Origin: Peptococcaceae bacterium
GTDB taxonomy: Bacteria; Bacillota; DSM-521; Neomoorellales; Neomoorellaceae
Assembly (NCBI GenBank): GCA_003509545.1
Contig: DOLC01000001.1
Location: 1 to 10,712, forward strand
Direction: 5' to 3'
DNA: 10,712 nucleotides
The notes under the pieces were generated by a model. The model ran no database searches. It was not told where the DNA came from and saw nothing but the letters and a program-made list of their open reading frames with translations. Below, one piece after another: positions 1 through 6,215 of the stretch; the stretch's first letter is position 1; each line of letters begins with the position of its first letter. Made by a program: the position numbers and the translations under genes.

Positions 1-20
1 TACTATTAATATTTCGGAGG

Positions 21-240
21 AGGCCTGCTTGGACTTGGAAGCGAGGGACCAGACCGGAGCGACAGCCCAGGCTTTTAGCTTGGTGAAAGGCTTAAGAAAG
101 GCCAGAGGAACAGGTAGCCTTGCGGCCGGCAACTGAGGCAGGAGGCTTAAATTCTGCCGGGAAGCCTGCCTTAAGCCTTTAAGCCAAGCAAAAGTCCTGT
201 CCGCGAAAGAGGCTTTTGCGAGCGGAAGCCAAGCAGGCTT
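21..240 (+). ncRNA. Structured RNA element, copy A (family not identified)
   Basis: About 220 nt of non-coding DNA that folds like copy B (2134-2345). Terminal stem: 21-32 and 34-36 pair with 226-240, A33 bulged. Second helix: 68-76 with 190-199, T195 bulged. Third helix: 78-83 with 184-189, and 86-96 with 170-180 (11 perfect pairs). Crossing pseudoknot: AGCCT 116-120 with AGGCT 143-147, and CCGGCA 126-131 with TGCCGG 155-160. 3' hairpin: 202-209 with 213-220, loop AGG. Sequence blocks shared with copy B include GCGGCC (122-127), GCAACTGAG (129-137), CAGGAGG (139-145), GGGAAG (159-164) and CCTTAAGC (169-176). G-T pairs such as G205-T217 would be A-C mismatches on the other strand, which favours a + strand RNA. 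Size and pseudoknot recall HEARO/omega-RNA, but this is only a hypothesis. The left flank is cut off after 20 bases. Confidence 0.7.
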
Positions 241-251
241 AGAATCACACC

Positions 252-279
252 GGGGATGCACCAGGGTTTCGCCGGGGTG
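252..279 (+). repeat. Right end of copy A abutting a left-end-like fragment
   Basis: Positions 252-264 (GGGGATGCACCAG) match the right terminus of element B at 2354-2366 in 10 of 13 bases and lie at a similar distance 3' of the terminal stem. They are followed directly by TTTCGCCGGGGTG at 267-279. The same 13 bases occur in element B at 2121-2133, but there on the left side of the RNA. This arrangement suggests that copy A is followed by a remnant left end of another element in the same orientation. Confidence 0.4.
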
Positions 280-296
280 ATCTAGCCGGCCCGGTG

Positions 297-305
297 TGGT
301 AGAAT
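297..305 (+). promoter_or_regulatory. Extended -10 promoter for the CPBP protease gene
   Basis: TGG precedes TAGAAT (300-305), which gives an extended -10 (TGnTAnAAT) about 37 bases before the ATG at 342. No good -35 is visible 17 bases upstream, as is usual for extended -10 promoters. It lies just after RNA copy A, so the protease gene appears to have its own promoter. Confidence 0.45.
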
Positions 306-341
306 ACAACTGTATCCATTTCAGCCGCGGAAGGTGAGAAA

Positions 342-1037
342 ATGCTGGTCTACCGCAAGCCCCCCTGGAAGATAAAGGATGCCCTTTTCGTCCTAATCCT
401 GCTGGTCGCCGCCGGCTACGGGTTCAGCCTGTTTTTGAAGTGGGTCCGTCCACCCCTGCCCCTGTCCAGCCAGTTTCTCCTGGTCGGCCTGGTCCAGGCG
501 GCGGCGGTCCTGGGCGGGCTCCATTATGTGGTCCGGGTAAAGTACGGCGGCAGTCTGGTCCAGTTGGGCCTTACGGGCTACCGGTTGGGGCGGGCCTTCT
601 TCCTGGGGGTGGCCGGGGGTACCGCCCTTTTCATCTTGGTAATCCTGGCCGGGGCCCTACTGCAGAACTTTTTGCCCGACCCGGCTCCCCAACCCTTCGC
701 CGAACTGGTCCGCGGGGCCCGGAACTTTAGGGATTTGCTGGTACCCCTGTTTCTAGGCGCCTTACTGGCCCCCGTGACGGAGGAGCTGTACTTCCGCGGT
801 TTCCTTTATCCCCTATTGAAGGCGCGGTACGGCCTCCTGGCCGGGCAGGTCTTGAGCAGTCTGGTCTTCGCCCTCCTCCACTTCGACTGGCTTCGCCTCC
901 TGCCCCTGGCCATGGGAGGATGGGGCCTGGCCTACCTTTACGAACGCAGCGGCTCCCTCATTACTGCGGTGGTGGCCCACGGCACCTGGAATACCATTAT
1001 GATCCTGCTCATTTACCTTTCCCTGCACCTGGCCTGA
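342..1037 (+). CDS. CPBP family intramembrane metalloprotease (CAAX protease-like)
   Basis: A 231-residue, very hydrophobic protein with several membrane segments (about residues 12-33, 45-65, 85-109, 132-145, 165-180, 205-229). The C-terminal half carries the three CPBP/Rce1/ABI motifs: EELYFRG at 147-153 (glutamates 147 and 148, Arg152), FALLH at 176-180 (His180), and HGTWN at 213-217 (His213, Asn217). These form the presumed metal site within the membrane. Length is normal for bacterial CPBP proteins. The start is supported by a purine-rich Shine-Dalgarno site (AAGGTGA at 331-337) and the extended -10 at 297-305. Bacterial CPBP proteases act on membrane-associated substrates and some give bacteriocin self-immunity; the substrate here is unknown. 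No bacteriocin gene is nearby. The next gene starts 55 bases downstream and may be co-transcribed. Confidence 0.88.
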   Translation: MLVYRKPPWKIKDALFVLILLVAAGYGFSLFLKWVRPPLPLSSQFLLVGLVQAAAVLGGLHYVVRVKYGGSLVQLGLTGYRLGRAFFLGVAGGTALFILVILAGALLQNFLPDPAPQPFAELVRGARNFRDLLVPLFLGALLAPVTEELYFRGFLYPLLKARYGLLAGQVLSSLVFALLHFDWLRLLPLAMGGWGLAYLYERSGSLITAVVAHGTWNTIMILLIYLSLHLA

Positions 1038-1092
1038 TCCGGTTACCCTTAAGAGTATCTCCGCCATATTATATGGGGGAGGTATTCTTAAC

Positions 1093-2082
1093 ATGGAAAT
1101 TAAAAAAATGCTACAAGAAGAGGCCTGGTGGATCCTGGAAACCCACCAGCTTCCTTCGGGGGCCGTTGTCACCCGCTATCCGGCAGGACCGAAGATCGTC
1201 CCCTATTTTGCCCACCTTGCCCTGTACGGCGTCCTGGCGGCAGGGGATTACGGAGATAAGGTGCGGGCCTACCTCGAATGGTACGTAGCCCACCTGGAGC
1301 GCCCGGACCGCTTCGGCCTTTACGGCACGGTTTACGATTACCGTATCGCCGCCGACGGCCGGGAAATCCCCGAGGAAAGCTACGACTCCTCGGATTCCTA
1401 CGCGGCTACGTTCTTGAGCTTGGTGCGGCGCTATTATGAGGCTACCGGAGACCGGGCGTGGCTGCAGGCCCACCGGGAAGAGCTGGAAGCCGTAGCGGGA
1501 GCCATGCTGGCCACGGAACATAAGGACGGCCTAACCCTGGCCCGGCCCGACTGGCCCGTAAAGTATCTCATGGACAACTGCGAGGTGTACCGGGGCCTGG
1601 AGGATTACGCGATGCTCCAGGAAGAAGTGTGGGGCAACGATGACTGGGCAGGCTTCTATCGGCGGAAGGCCTCCAGGGTGGTCGAGAGTATCCGGCGCAA
1701 AATGTGGGTGGGCGATGGCTTCAGCCCGCTCCTCTATGCCGCCGGCCTCCGCCTGCGGCCCAACTGGAAGACCTGGTATCCCGATGTCCTGGCCCAGCTG
1801 TTTACCATCACCTGCGGGGTCCTGGAGCCGGGCACCCCCCGGGCCCGGCAGATCTACCGTTCCTTCTTGCGCAACTATCCTTCCTGGCACCTCGTCCCTT
1901 CCCCCACGGAGTTCACCTCTCCCCTGGCGGCCTGGGCGGCGGCCCTGGTGGGCGATGAGGAACGGCTTTCGACGTACTTCCGGGAGGTACGAGAAAAGGT
2001 TATTGGCGCCGGCCGTCCCTGGCCCTGGCATGCCGCCGAATCCGGCGTTCTGACCGTGGCCCTTCGCCTCTGCCTCCAGTAG
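1093..2082 (+). CDS. Six-hairpin-glycosidase-like protein of unknown substrate
   Basis: A 329-residue soluble protein with no signal peptide or membrane segment. Repeated aromatic-rich helical hairpins resemble the (alpha/alpha)6-toroid (six-hairpin glycosidase) fold: a DSSDSYAATFLSL stretch at 98-110 followed by RRYYEATGD, then YLMDNCEVYRGLEDYA (158-173), and a Trp-rich WKTWYPD (225-231). Acidic residues at Asp98, Asp101, Asp161 and Glu164 are candidates for an active-site cleft, but I cannot assign catalysis or a GH family. Start ATG 1093 follows a strong GGGGGAGG site (1075-1082, spacing 10). It lies 55 bases after the CPBP protease gene, with no terminator between, so the two may form an operon. 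Family assignment is by pattern only. Confidence 0.7.
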   Translation: MEIKKMLQEEAWWILETHQLPSGAVVTRYPAGPKIVPYFAHLALYGVLAAGDYGDKVRAYLEWYVAHLERPDRFGLYGTVYDYRIAADGREIPEESYDSSDSYAATFLSLVRRYYEATGDRAWLQAHREELEAVAGAMLATEHKDGLTLARPDWPVKYLMDNCEVYRGLEDYAMLQEEVWGNDDWAGFYRRKASRVVESIRRKMWVGDGFSPLLYAAGLRLRPNWKTWYPDVLAQLFTITCGVLEPGTPRARQIYRSFLRNYPSWHLVPSPTEFTSPLAAWAAALVGDEERLSTYFREVREKVIGAGRPWPWHAAESGVLTVALRLCLQ

Positions 2083-2095
2083 GATAAAGTGTACA

Positions 2096-2105
2096 TTAAA
2101 CACTC
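2096..2105 (+). repeat. Direct repeat flanking element B (left copy)
   Basis: TTAAACACTC occurs here and again at 2367-2376, flanking the inverted termini of element B. The last C is shared with the terminus, so the duplication is 9 or 10 bases. It fits a target-site duplication. Confidence 0.6.
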
Positions 2106-2366
2106 TGAGGCATCCCCAGTTTTCGCCGGGGTGGCCATGCTTTGGCTTGAAAGCGAGCGACTAAGCCCGAGCGGTAGCCAAACTTAACGAGGCCGAAAGC
2201 GGAGGCGGACCCGAGGGCATGAGAGACCTGCGGCCAGCAACTGAGACAGGAGGTCGAATTTGCTGGGAAGTCCGCCTTAAGCTTTTAGGCCGAGCGATAG
2301 TTTGGCCCGCGAGGGAGGCCTTTGCGAGCGTAAGCCAAAGCAGGCTGAAAAGTGGGGATACGTCAG
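2105..2366 (+). mobile_element. Miniature inverted-repeat element carrying structured RNA copy B
   Basis: A ~262-bp unit without an ORF of its own. Its ends are inverted repeats: 2105-2124 (CTGAGGCATCCCCAGTTTTC) pairs with 2347-2366 at 17 of 20 positions; mismatches are 2109/2362, 2111/2360 and 2119/2352. TTAAACACT lies directly outside both ends (2096-2104 and 2367-2375). Inverted termini plus a 9-10-bp direct repeat is the layout of a non-autonomous DNA transposon (MITE). No transposase with matching ends is in the window. The interior is almost entirely the structured RNA. IS200/IS605 elements make no target duplication, so if the direct repeat is genuine this is not a plain IS605-type insertion. 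Confidence 0.6.
2134..2345 (+). ncRNA. Structured RNA element, copy B (family not identified)
   Basis: Same fold as copy A (21-240). Terminal stem: 2138-2148 with 2332-2342 (11 perfect pairs), extended by 2134-2136 with 2343-2345 around bulged A2137. Second helix: 2177-2184 with 2299-2306 (8 perfect). Third helix: 2191-2200 with 2281-2291 (A2287 bulged), stacked on 2204-2210 with 2270-2276. Crossing pseudoknot: GACCT 2225-2229 with AGGTC 2251-2255, and CCAGCAA 2234-2240 with TTGCTGG 2260-2266. 3' hairpin: 2308-2315 with 2319-2326, loop AGG as in copy A. Compensatory differences from copy A include two pairs in the first pseudoknot helix and one in the second. No good protein frame covers it. 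Function is unknown; HEARO/omega-RNA is one candidate class. Confidence 0.72.
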
Positions 2367-2376
2367 TTAAACACTC
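2367..2376 (+). repeat. Direct repeat flanking element B (right copy)
   Basis: TTAAACACTC, identical to 2096-2105, begins immediately after the right inverted terminus (ends 2366). See the left copy. Confidence 0.6.
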
Positions 2377-2378
2377 CG

Positions 2379-2408
2379 TTGACGGGTTTTGTAGATCTGT
2401 GGTATATT
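2379..2408 (+). promoter_or_regulatory. Sigma-A-type promoter pointing across the thiamine-binding gene
   Basis: TTGACG (2379-2384) and TATATT (2403-2408) are separated by 18 bases. Both boxes are close to consensus. Transcription would run +, antisense to the gene at 2445-2681, and on to nth at 2740. No + strand gene begins between; the frame from ATG 2448 is a shadow of the opposite-strand gene. Confidence 0.5.
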
Positions 2409-2444
2409 GCTCTCGGCTTGCAAGAGTTTAAGGGGGAAGGCGCT

Positions 2445-2681
2445 TTAATGTACCGCATTGGAGATGGTAACCACCATGCTCACCTCTCCCGACCGACTGG
2501 CCTCCTCGAACATTTTGCGCAGCCCCTTCCATACCTCCTCCTCGGAACCGTGGAGGTGGGTGCTCAAAGAACCGACGGAGTAATCGATGTTTTCCCGGGC
2601 CAGCATCTCAATGGAGGCGTTGATTATCTCGCTGGCCCGGGTAGTCTTTTGGGGATAGAGGCTTACTTCTGCACAGAGCAA
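2445..2681 (-). CDS. Thiamine-binding protein, MTH1187/YqgV (DUF77) family
   Basis: A 78-residue protein, slightly shorter than typical relatives (about 95-100). It starts with the family's hallmark first strand (AEVSLYPQKT) and continues with a helix (ASEIINASIEMLA), a strand with YSVGSLSTHLHGS, and a final helix (EEEVWKGLRKMFEEASRSG) before a last strand (EVSMVVTISNAV). This is the ferredoxin-like fold of the Thiamine_BP family, small oligomeric cytosolic proteins that bind thiamine-like ligands; their physiological role is poorly known. The start is TTG at 2681, preceded by GAGGAGGG (2697-2690) at 8-9 bases; there is no ATG alternative. It is divergent from nth, with only 58 bases between the starts. 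A + strand promoter lies beyond its 3' end (2379-2408). Confidence 0.82.
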   Translation of the reverse strand: MLCAEVSLYPQKTTRASEIINASIEMLARENIDYSVGSLSTHLHGSEEEVWKGLRKMFEEASRSGEVSMVVTISNAVH

Positions 2682-2739
2682 TTACGGTCCCTCCTCGGGG
2701 ATTTTTTCTATATAAGTTTCTGACGAAGGGGAAGGGTTT

Positions 2740-3381
2740 ATGCAACCAGCGGAGGTGCAGGCTGTTTTGCAGGCCCTCGAACGGGCCTACCCTAACGCAG
2801 GACCCCAGCTAAAATTCGGCAACCCCTTTCAACTGCTGGTGGCCGCCATCCTGTCGGCCCAGACCACGGACAAACGGGTCAACAAAGTGACCGTCGGGCT
2901 TTTCGCCAAATATCCCGCTCCCCGGGACCTGGCCCGGGCTGCCCCGGAGGAGCTGGAAGAGGACATCAAGTCCCTCGGCCTTTTTCGCTCCAAGAGCCGC
3001 AACCTGGTGGCGGCGGCCGGGATTCTGGTGGACCGCCACGGCGGGGAAGTTCCCCGGAGCCGGGAGGAGCTGATGGCCCTGCCCGGTGTGGGGCGCAAGG
3101 TGGCCAATGTTGTCTTAAGCCAGGCCTTCGGCCAGGATGTCATCGCCGTGGACACCCACGTTTTCCGGGTGACCAATAGAATAGGGTTGGTCCGGGCCGG
3201 GACCCCGGAGGAGGCCGAGGAGCAGCTAACGGCCATCCTGCCCCCCGGCACCCGAGGACGGGCCCACCACCTCTTCATCTTTCACGGTCGCTACTGCTGC
3301 CTGGCCCGCAGTCCCCGGTGCGGGGAATGCCCCATCAGCGGCTACTGCCGCTACTGCGACCGGCATCATGGGAAAAATTGA
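2740..3381 (+). CDS. nth: Endonuclease III (bifunctional DNA glycosylase/AP lyase)
   Basis: A 213-residue protein, the normal length for Nth. It removes oxidised pyrimidines from DNA and cleaves the resulting abasic site in base excision repair. Visible landmarks are ILSAQTTDK (37-45), the helix-hairpin-helix LPGVGRKVANVV (114-125) with catalytic Lys120, the catalytic Asp138 in AVDTHVFRV, and the C-terminal [4Fe-4S] loop C187-x6-C194-x2-C197-x5-C203. All key residues are present. ATG 2740 follows a purine run (2725-2736), with AAGGGG eight bases before the start. A TATATAA at 2711-2717 could be a -10, but no clear -35 goes with it; the promoter at 2379-2408 may also contribute. Confidence 0.96.
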   Translation: MQPAEVQAVLQALERAYPNAGPQLKFGNPFQLLVAAILSAQTTDKRVNKVTVGLFAKYPAPRDLARAAPEELEEDIKSLGLFRSKSRNLVAAAGILVDRHGGEVPRSREELMALPGVGRKVANVVLSQAFGQDVIAVDTHVFRVTNRIGLVRAGTPEEAEEQLTAILPPGTRGRAHHLFIFHGRYCCLARSPRCGECPISGYCRYCDRHHGKN

Positions 3382-3455
3382 TGCAGATCACTTACAGGGA
3401 GAGGAAAGGCGGGTAGAATAGGGGCGAAAAGCAGCAGAAAGGGGCGAATTAGGCT

Positions 3456-3827
3456 GTGAAGCGCAAGATAGTACGTATCGATGAGGAGCTGTGCACCGGG
3501 TGCGGCCTCTGCGTCACGCCTTGTGCCGAGGGGGCCATTGAAATAGTGGACGGCAAGGCCAAGGTGCTGCGGGAGGAGCTGTGCGACGGCGCCGGCGTCT
3601 GCCTCTCCATCTGTCCCGTAGGCGCCCTGTCCATCGAGGAGCGGGAGGCGCCTCCCTTCGACCCGGAGGCCGCCGCCAACCTGGCGGCCAAGAGGGCCCG
3701 GGGCGAAAGGGTGGCGTGCTTCCGCTGCGGCGCCGACGAGGAGGGGGCAGTAGTCCTCCTTGCCCGCCACCGCGGGGAGAGCACCTGGGTGTGCACCCGC
3801 TGCCTGCCGGTCCTCATCCACGGTTAA
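3456..3827 (+). CDS. 4Fe-4S ferredoxin with degenerate second cluster and zinc-ribbon-like tail
   Basis: A 123-residue predicted electron-transfer protein. The first cluster motif is complete (Cys13, 16, 19, 23). The second reads CDGAGVCLSICP, with Cys43, 49 and 53 but Ala46 in place of the second cysteine. It may therefore hold a [3Fe-4S] cluster, or use another ligand. After a charged linker (about 60-86) comes a second metal-site pattern, Cys88-x2-Cys91 and Cys113-x2-Cys116 ending in LPVLIHG, which looks like a zinc ribbon or rubredoxin-like knuckle. I recall similar 'CDGxGxC' ferredoxins in anaerobic Firmicutes. The GTG start at 3456 is preceded by AAAGGGG (3438-3444). It lies 74 bases after nth and converges on aconitase. 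Its redox partner cannot be inferred from the neighbours. Confidence 0.85.
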   Translation: MKRKIVRIDEELCTGCGLCVTPCAEGAIEIVDGKAKVLREELCDGAGVCLSICPVGALSIEEREAPPFDPEAAANLAAKRARGERVACFRCGADEEGAVVLLARHRGESTWVCTRCLPVLIHG

Positions 3828-3854
3828 AGCGAAGACGTAAAGATGTGTTTGCGC

Positions 3855-3880
3855 AAAAGGCCGGGATTTCCCGGCCTTTT
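3855..3880. terminator. Bidirectional intrinsic terminator between ferredoxin and aconitase
   Basis: A perfect 11-bp stem, AAAAGGCCGGG (3855-3865) with CCCGGCCTTTT (3870-3880), and loop ATTT. It sits between two convergent genes, 28 bases after the ferredoxin stop and 6 bases from the aconitase stop. The A4/T4 arms can serve as U-tracts in both directions, so one hairpin probably ends both transcripts. Confidence 0.85.
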
Positions 3881-3886
3881 GGCGTA

Positions 3887-5809
3887 TTACGAGTGCTGTT
3901 TAGTGTAGTTCAAAAGGCCGCCGGCCAGGAGGATTCTCCTCTGGCGCGGCGACAGGCCGTGGCGCACCTGGAAGGAGGTGCCGCGAGTTACATTCCGGAT
4001 GGTGAGGACCTCGGCTTCCAGCCCGCCCCGGAGGTCGAGGGCCAGCACGTCGCCCTGTTCTACGCCCTCGTAATCCTCTTCGCGGACAAAGATGAGGGGC
4101 AGGATGCCGAAGTTGATCAAATTGCTGCGGTGGATGCGGGCAAAGGACTTGGCGATGACGGCCTTAATGCCCAGGTACATGGGGCACAGGGCGGCATGTT
4201 CCCTGCTCGAACCCTGGCCGTAGTTCTGCCCGCCCACGATAATGCCCCGGCCTGCTTCCCGGGCCCGCCCGGCGAAGGTGGGGTCGATGCCTTCAAAAGC
4301 ATGCTCCGCCAGGGCCGGTATGTTGGACCGCAGGGGCAGGTATTTGGCCCCGGCTGGAGAAATATCGTCGGTGGTGATGTTGTCCCCCAGCTTAAGCAGT
4401 ACCGGTGCCGAGATCTCTTCCGGTAGGGGCTGGGCCGCAGGCAGGGGTTTGATATTGGGCCCTCGCCTGATCTCCACCTCCGTCCCGGCGGGCGGAGGGA
4501 AGATGAGGAGGCCGTCGTCCACGGGGAAGCGCTCGGGCAGGGTTACGGTAATCGGGGGCATGCCCAGGTCCCGGGGGTCGGTAAGGACGCCGGTGAGGGC
4601 CGTGGCCGCCGCCACTTCGGGGCCGGCCAGGTAAACAGAAGCATCGGCCGTGCCGCTGCGGCCGCGGAAGTTGCGGTTGAAGGTGCGCACCGAGACACCG
4701 CCGGAGGGCGGGGCCTGTCCCATGCCGATACAGGGGCCGCAGGCACACTCCAGGATCCTGGCCCCGGCGGCGATGAGGTCGGCCAGGGCGCCGTTCTGGG
4801 CCAGGAGGTAGAACACCTGGCGGGAACCGGGAGAAATGACCAGGCTCACCTCCGGGTGGACGCGCCGACCCTTCAGCATGGCGGCCACCCGCATAAGGTC
4901 GGCATAGGAGGAATTGGTGCAGCTACCGATGGCCACCTGGTCCACCTTGATAGGCCCCACTTCCCGCACCCTGGCCACCCTGTCGGGCATATGGGGCTGG
5001 GCTACCAGGGGTTCCAGGCTCCCGAGGTCGATATCCAGCACCTGGCTGTACACGGCGTCCGGGTCGGGTAGGAGTTCCACCCAGTCTTCCTCCCGCCCCT
5101 GGGCCCGCAGAAAGGCCCGGGTCACCTCGTCGCTGGGGAAAATGGAAGCAGTGGCGCCCAGTTCGGCCCCCATGTTGGCGATGGTGGCCCGTTCGGGAAC
5201 CGACAACGTCTTTACCCCGTCGCCGCCGTATTCGATGATCTTGCCCACGCCGCCCTTAACGGTTAAGAGGCGCAGGACTTCCAGGATCACATCCTTGGCG
5301 CTAACCCAGGGCGACAGGCGGCCGTGGAGGTTGATGCGAATCACTTCCGGCATGGTAAAATAAAAGGGGCCGCCGGCCATGGCCACCGCCACCTCCAGGC
5401 CCCCGGCGCCTATGGCAAGGGCACCTATGCCCCCTGCGGTAGGCGTGTGGCTGTCCGAGCCCAGAAGGGTGGTGCCCGGTACGGCAAAGCGCTCCAGGTG
5501 AACCTGGTGGCAGATGCCGTTCCCCGGCCGCGAGAAGACGATGCCGTACTTGGCGGCCACGCTTTGCAGGAAGAGGTGATCGTCGGCATTTTCAAAGCCG
5601 GTCTGCAGGGTATTGTGGTCCACGTAGCTTACGGAGAGCTTGGTGCGTACCCGGTCTATCCCCATGGCCTCGAATTGGAGGTAGGCCATGGTGCCGGTGG
5701 CGTCCTGGGTGAGGGTCTGATCGATGCGGATGGCTATTTCCTCACCCGGCACCATCCTTCCTTCGATTAAGTGGCGGGAAAGGATCTTTTCCGCTAAGTT
5801 CTGGCCCAT
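3887..5809 (-). CDS. Aconitate hydratase (short, Aquifex-type)
   Basis: Converts citrate to isocitrate through cis-aconitate with a [4Fe-4S] cluster. Length is 640 residues from the chosen start. This is shorter than the ~890-residue AcnA and typical of the single-chain 'putative aconitase, Aquifex type' group that combines LeuC-like and LeuD-like parts. Cluster ligands are Cys297 (GSCTNSS), Cys357 and Cys360 (CACGPC). Other hallmarks are GSDSHTPTAGG (117-127), the swivel domain with GDNITTDDISPAG (475-487), and NYGQGSSREHAA (529-540). An upstream TTG (5836) would add nine residues, but ATG 5809 fits better: GGAG at 5822-5819 precedes it by nine bases and the predicted transcript starts near 5832. 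A homoaconitase or isopropylmalate isomerase role is less likely, since those are usually two subunits. Confidence 0.93.
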   Translation of the reverse strand: MGQNLAEKILSRHLIEGRMVPGEEIAIRIDQTLTQDATGTMAYLQFEAMGIDRVRTKLSVSYVDHNTLQTGFENADDHLFLQSVAAKYGIVFSRPGNGICHQVHLERFAVPGTTLLGSDSHTPTAGGIGALAIGAGGLEVAVAMAGGPFYFTMPEVIRINLHGRLSPWVSAKDVILEVLRLLTVKGGVGKIIEYGGDGVKTLSVPERATIANMGAELGATASIFPSDEVTRAFLRAQGREEDWVELLPDPDAVYSQVLDIDLGSLEPLVAQPHMPDRVARVREVGPIKVDQVAIGSCTNSSYADLMRVAAMLKGRRVHPEVSLVISPGSRQVFYLLAQNGALADLIAAGARILECACGPCIGMGQAPPSGGVSVRTFNRNFRGRSGTADASVYLAGPEVAAATALTGVLTDPRDLGMPPITVTLPERFPVDDGLLIFPPPAGTEVEIRRGPNIKPLPAAQPLPEEISAPVLLKLGDNITTDDISPAGAKYLPLRSNIPALAEHAFEGIDPTFAGRAREAGRGIIVGGQNYGQGSSREHAALCPMYLGIKAVIAKSFARIHRSNLINFGILPLIFVREEDYEGVEQGDVLALDLRGGLEAEVLTIRNVTRGTSFQVRHGLSPRQRRILLAGGLLNYTKQHS

Positions 5810-5837
5810 GGGTTGTTTCTCCTCTCCTTTCGTCAAT

Positions 5838-5866
5838 AGGATAGCCTAATCCGGACAGAATGGCAA
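5838..5866 (-). promoter_or_regulatory. Sigma-A-type promoter for aconitase
   Basis: On the - strand, TTGCCA (5866-5861) and TATCCT (5843-5838) are separated by 17 bases. Transcription would begin near 5832, just before the ribosome site, which excludes the upstream TTG and supports ATG 5809. Confidence 0.55.
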
Positions 5867-5907
5867 CCCTGGGCCCTGTGCTATCATGACTGGGGAGGAG
5901 GGCCGCC

Positions 5908-6189
5908 ATGGTTGTGGGCATCTGCACGGTAGAACTCCGGCTTCCGGGGGCCCTGACCTTGAAAGACAAGCGACGGGTCATAAAAGGGCTGCTGGAACGG
6001 GTGCGCCACCGCTATCAGGTGGCCGCCGCAGAAGTCGATCACCAAGGGCACCGCAGCCGTGCCACCTTAGGGATCGCCTGCGTCAGCAATGCCGGGGCCC
6101 ACGCCGACCAGATTTTGGCCGCCGTGGTGCGCTTTATCGAGACCCAGGCGGACTTAGAACTCCTAGATTACCATACGGAAATATTATAA
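5908..6189 (+). CDS. YlxP-like DUF503 family protein
   Basis: A 93-residue protein with the DUF503 pattern: an N-terminal strand (VGICTVELRLPGALTLKDKRRVIKG-like), a helix with LKDKRRVIKGLLERVRHRY (17-35), AEVDHQG (41-47), and a strand with RATLGIACVSN (50-60) leading to a C-terminal helix. B. subtilis YlxP belongs to this family and has been linked to ribosome maturation alongside RbfA; the molecular role here is not visible. ATG 5908 has a strong GGGGAGGAGG site (5892-5901) six bases upstream. A TATCAT (5882-5887) could be its -10 with a weak -35. It is 26 bases upstream of trmL and probably co-transcribed with it. Confidence 0.85.
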   Translation: MVVGICTVELRLPGALTLKDKRRVIKGLLERVRHRYQVAAAEVDHQGHRSRATLGIACVSNAGAHADQILAAVVRFIETQADLELLDYHTEIL

Positions 6190-6215
6190 GCTTAAGAAGG
6201 AGCGGCCGCTAAAGA

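Noticed and set aside
2105..2366. Group I or group II intron
   Set aside because: No group II domain V-like hairpin and no recognisable group I core was seen, and it lies between genes rather than inside one. The paired inverted ends and direct repeats fit an insertion better.
2352..2723. 123-codon + frame, including an internal ATG with a purine-rich upstream region
   Set aside because: It is antisense to the thiamine-binding gene, which has a clear family pattern and ribosome site. The + frame looks like its mirror.
3581..4426. Long open frame of 281 codons on +
   Set aside because: It lies opposite the aconitase gene and across the convergent terminator. Its composition (Gly, Arg, Pro runs) is typical of a shadow frame in GC-rich DNA, while aconitase has all catalytic motifs.
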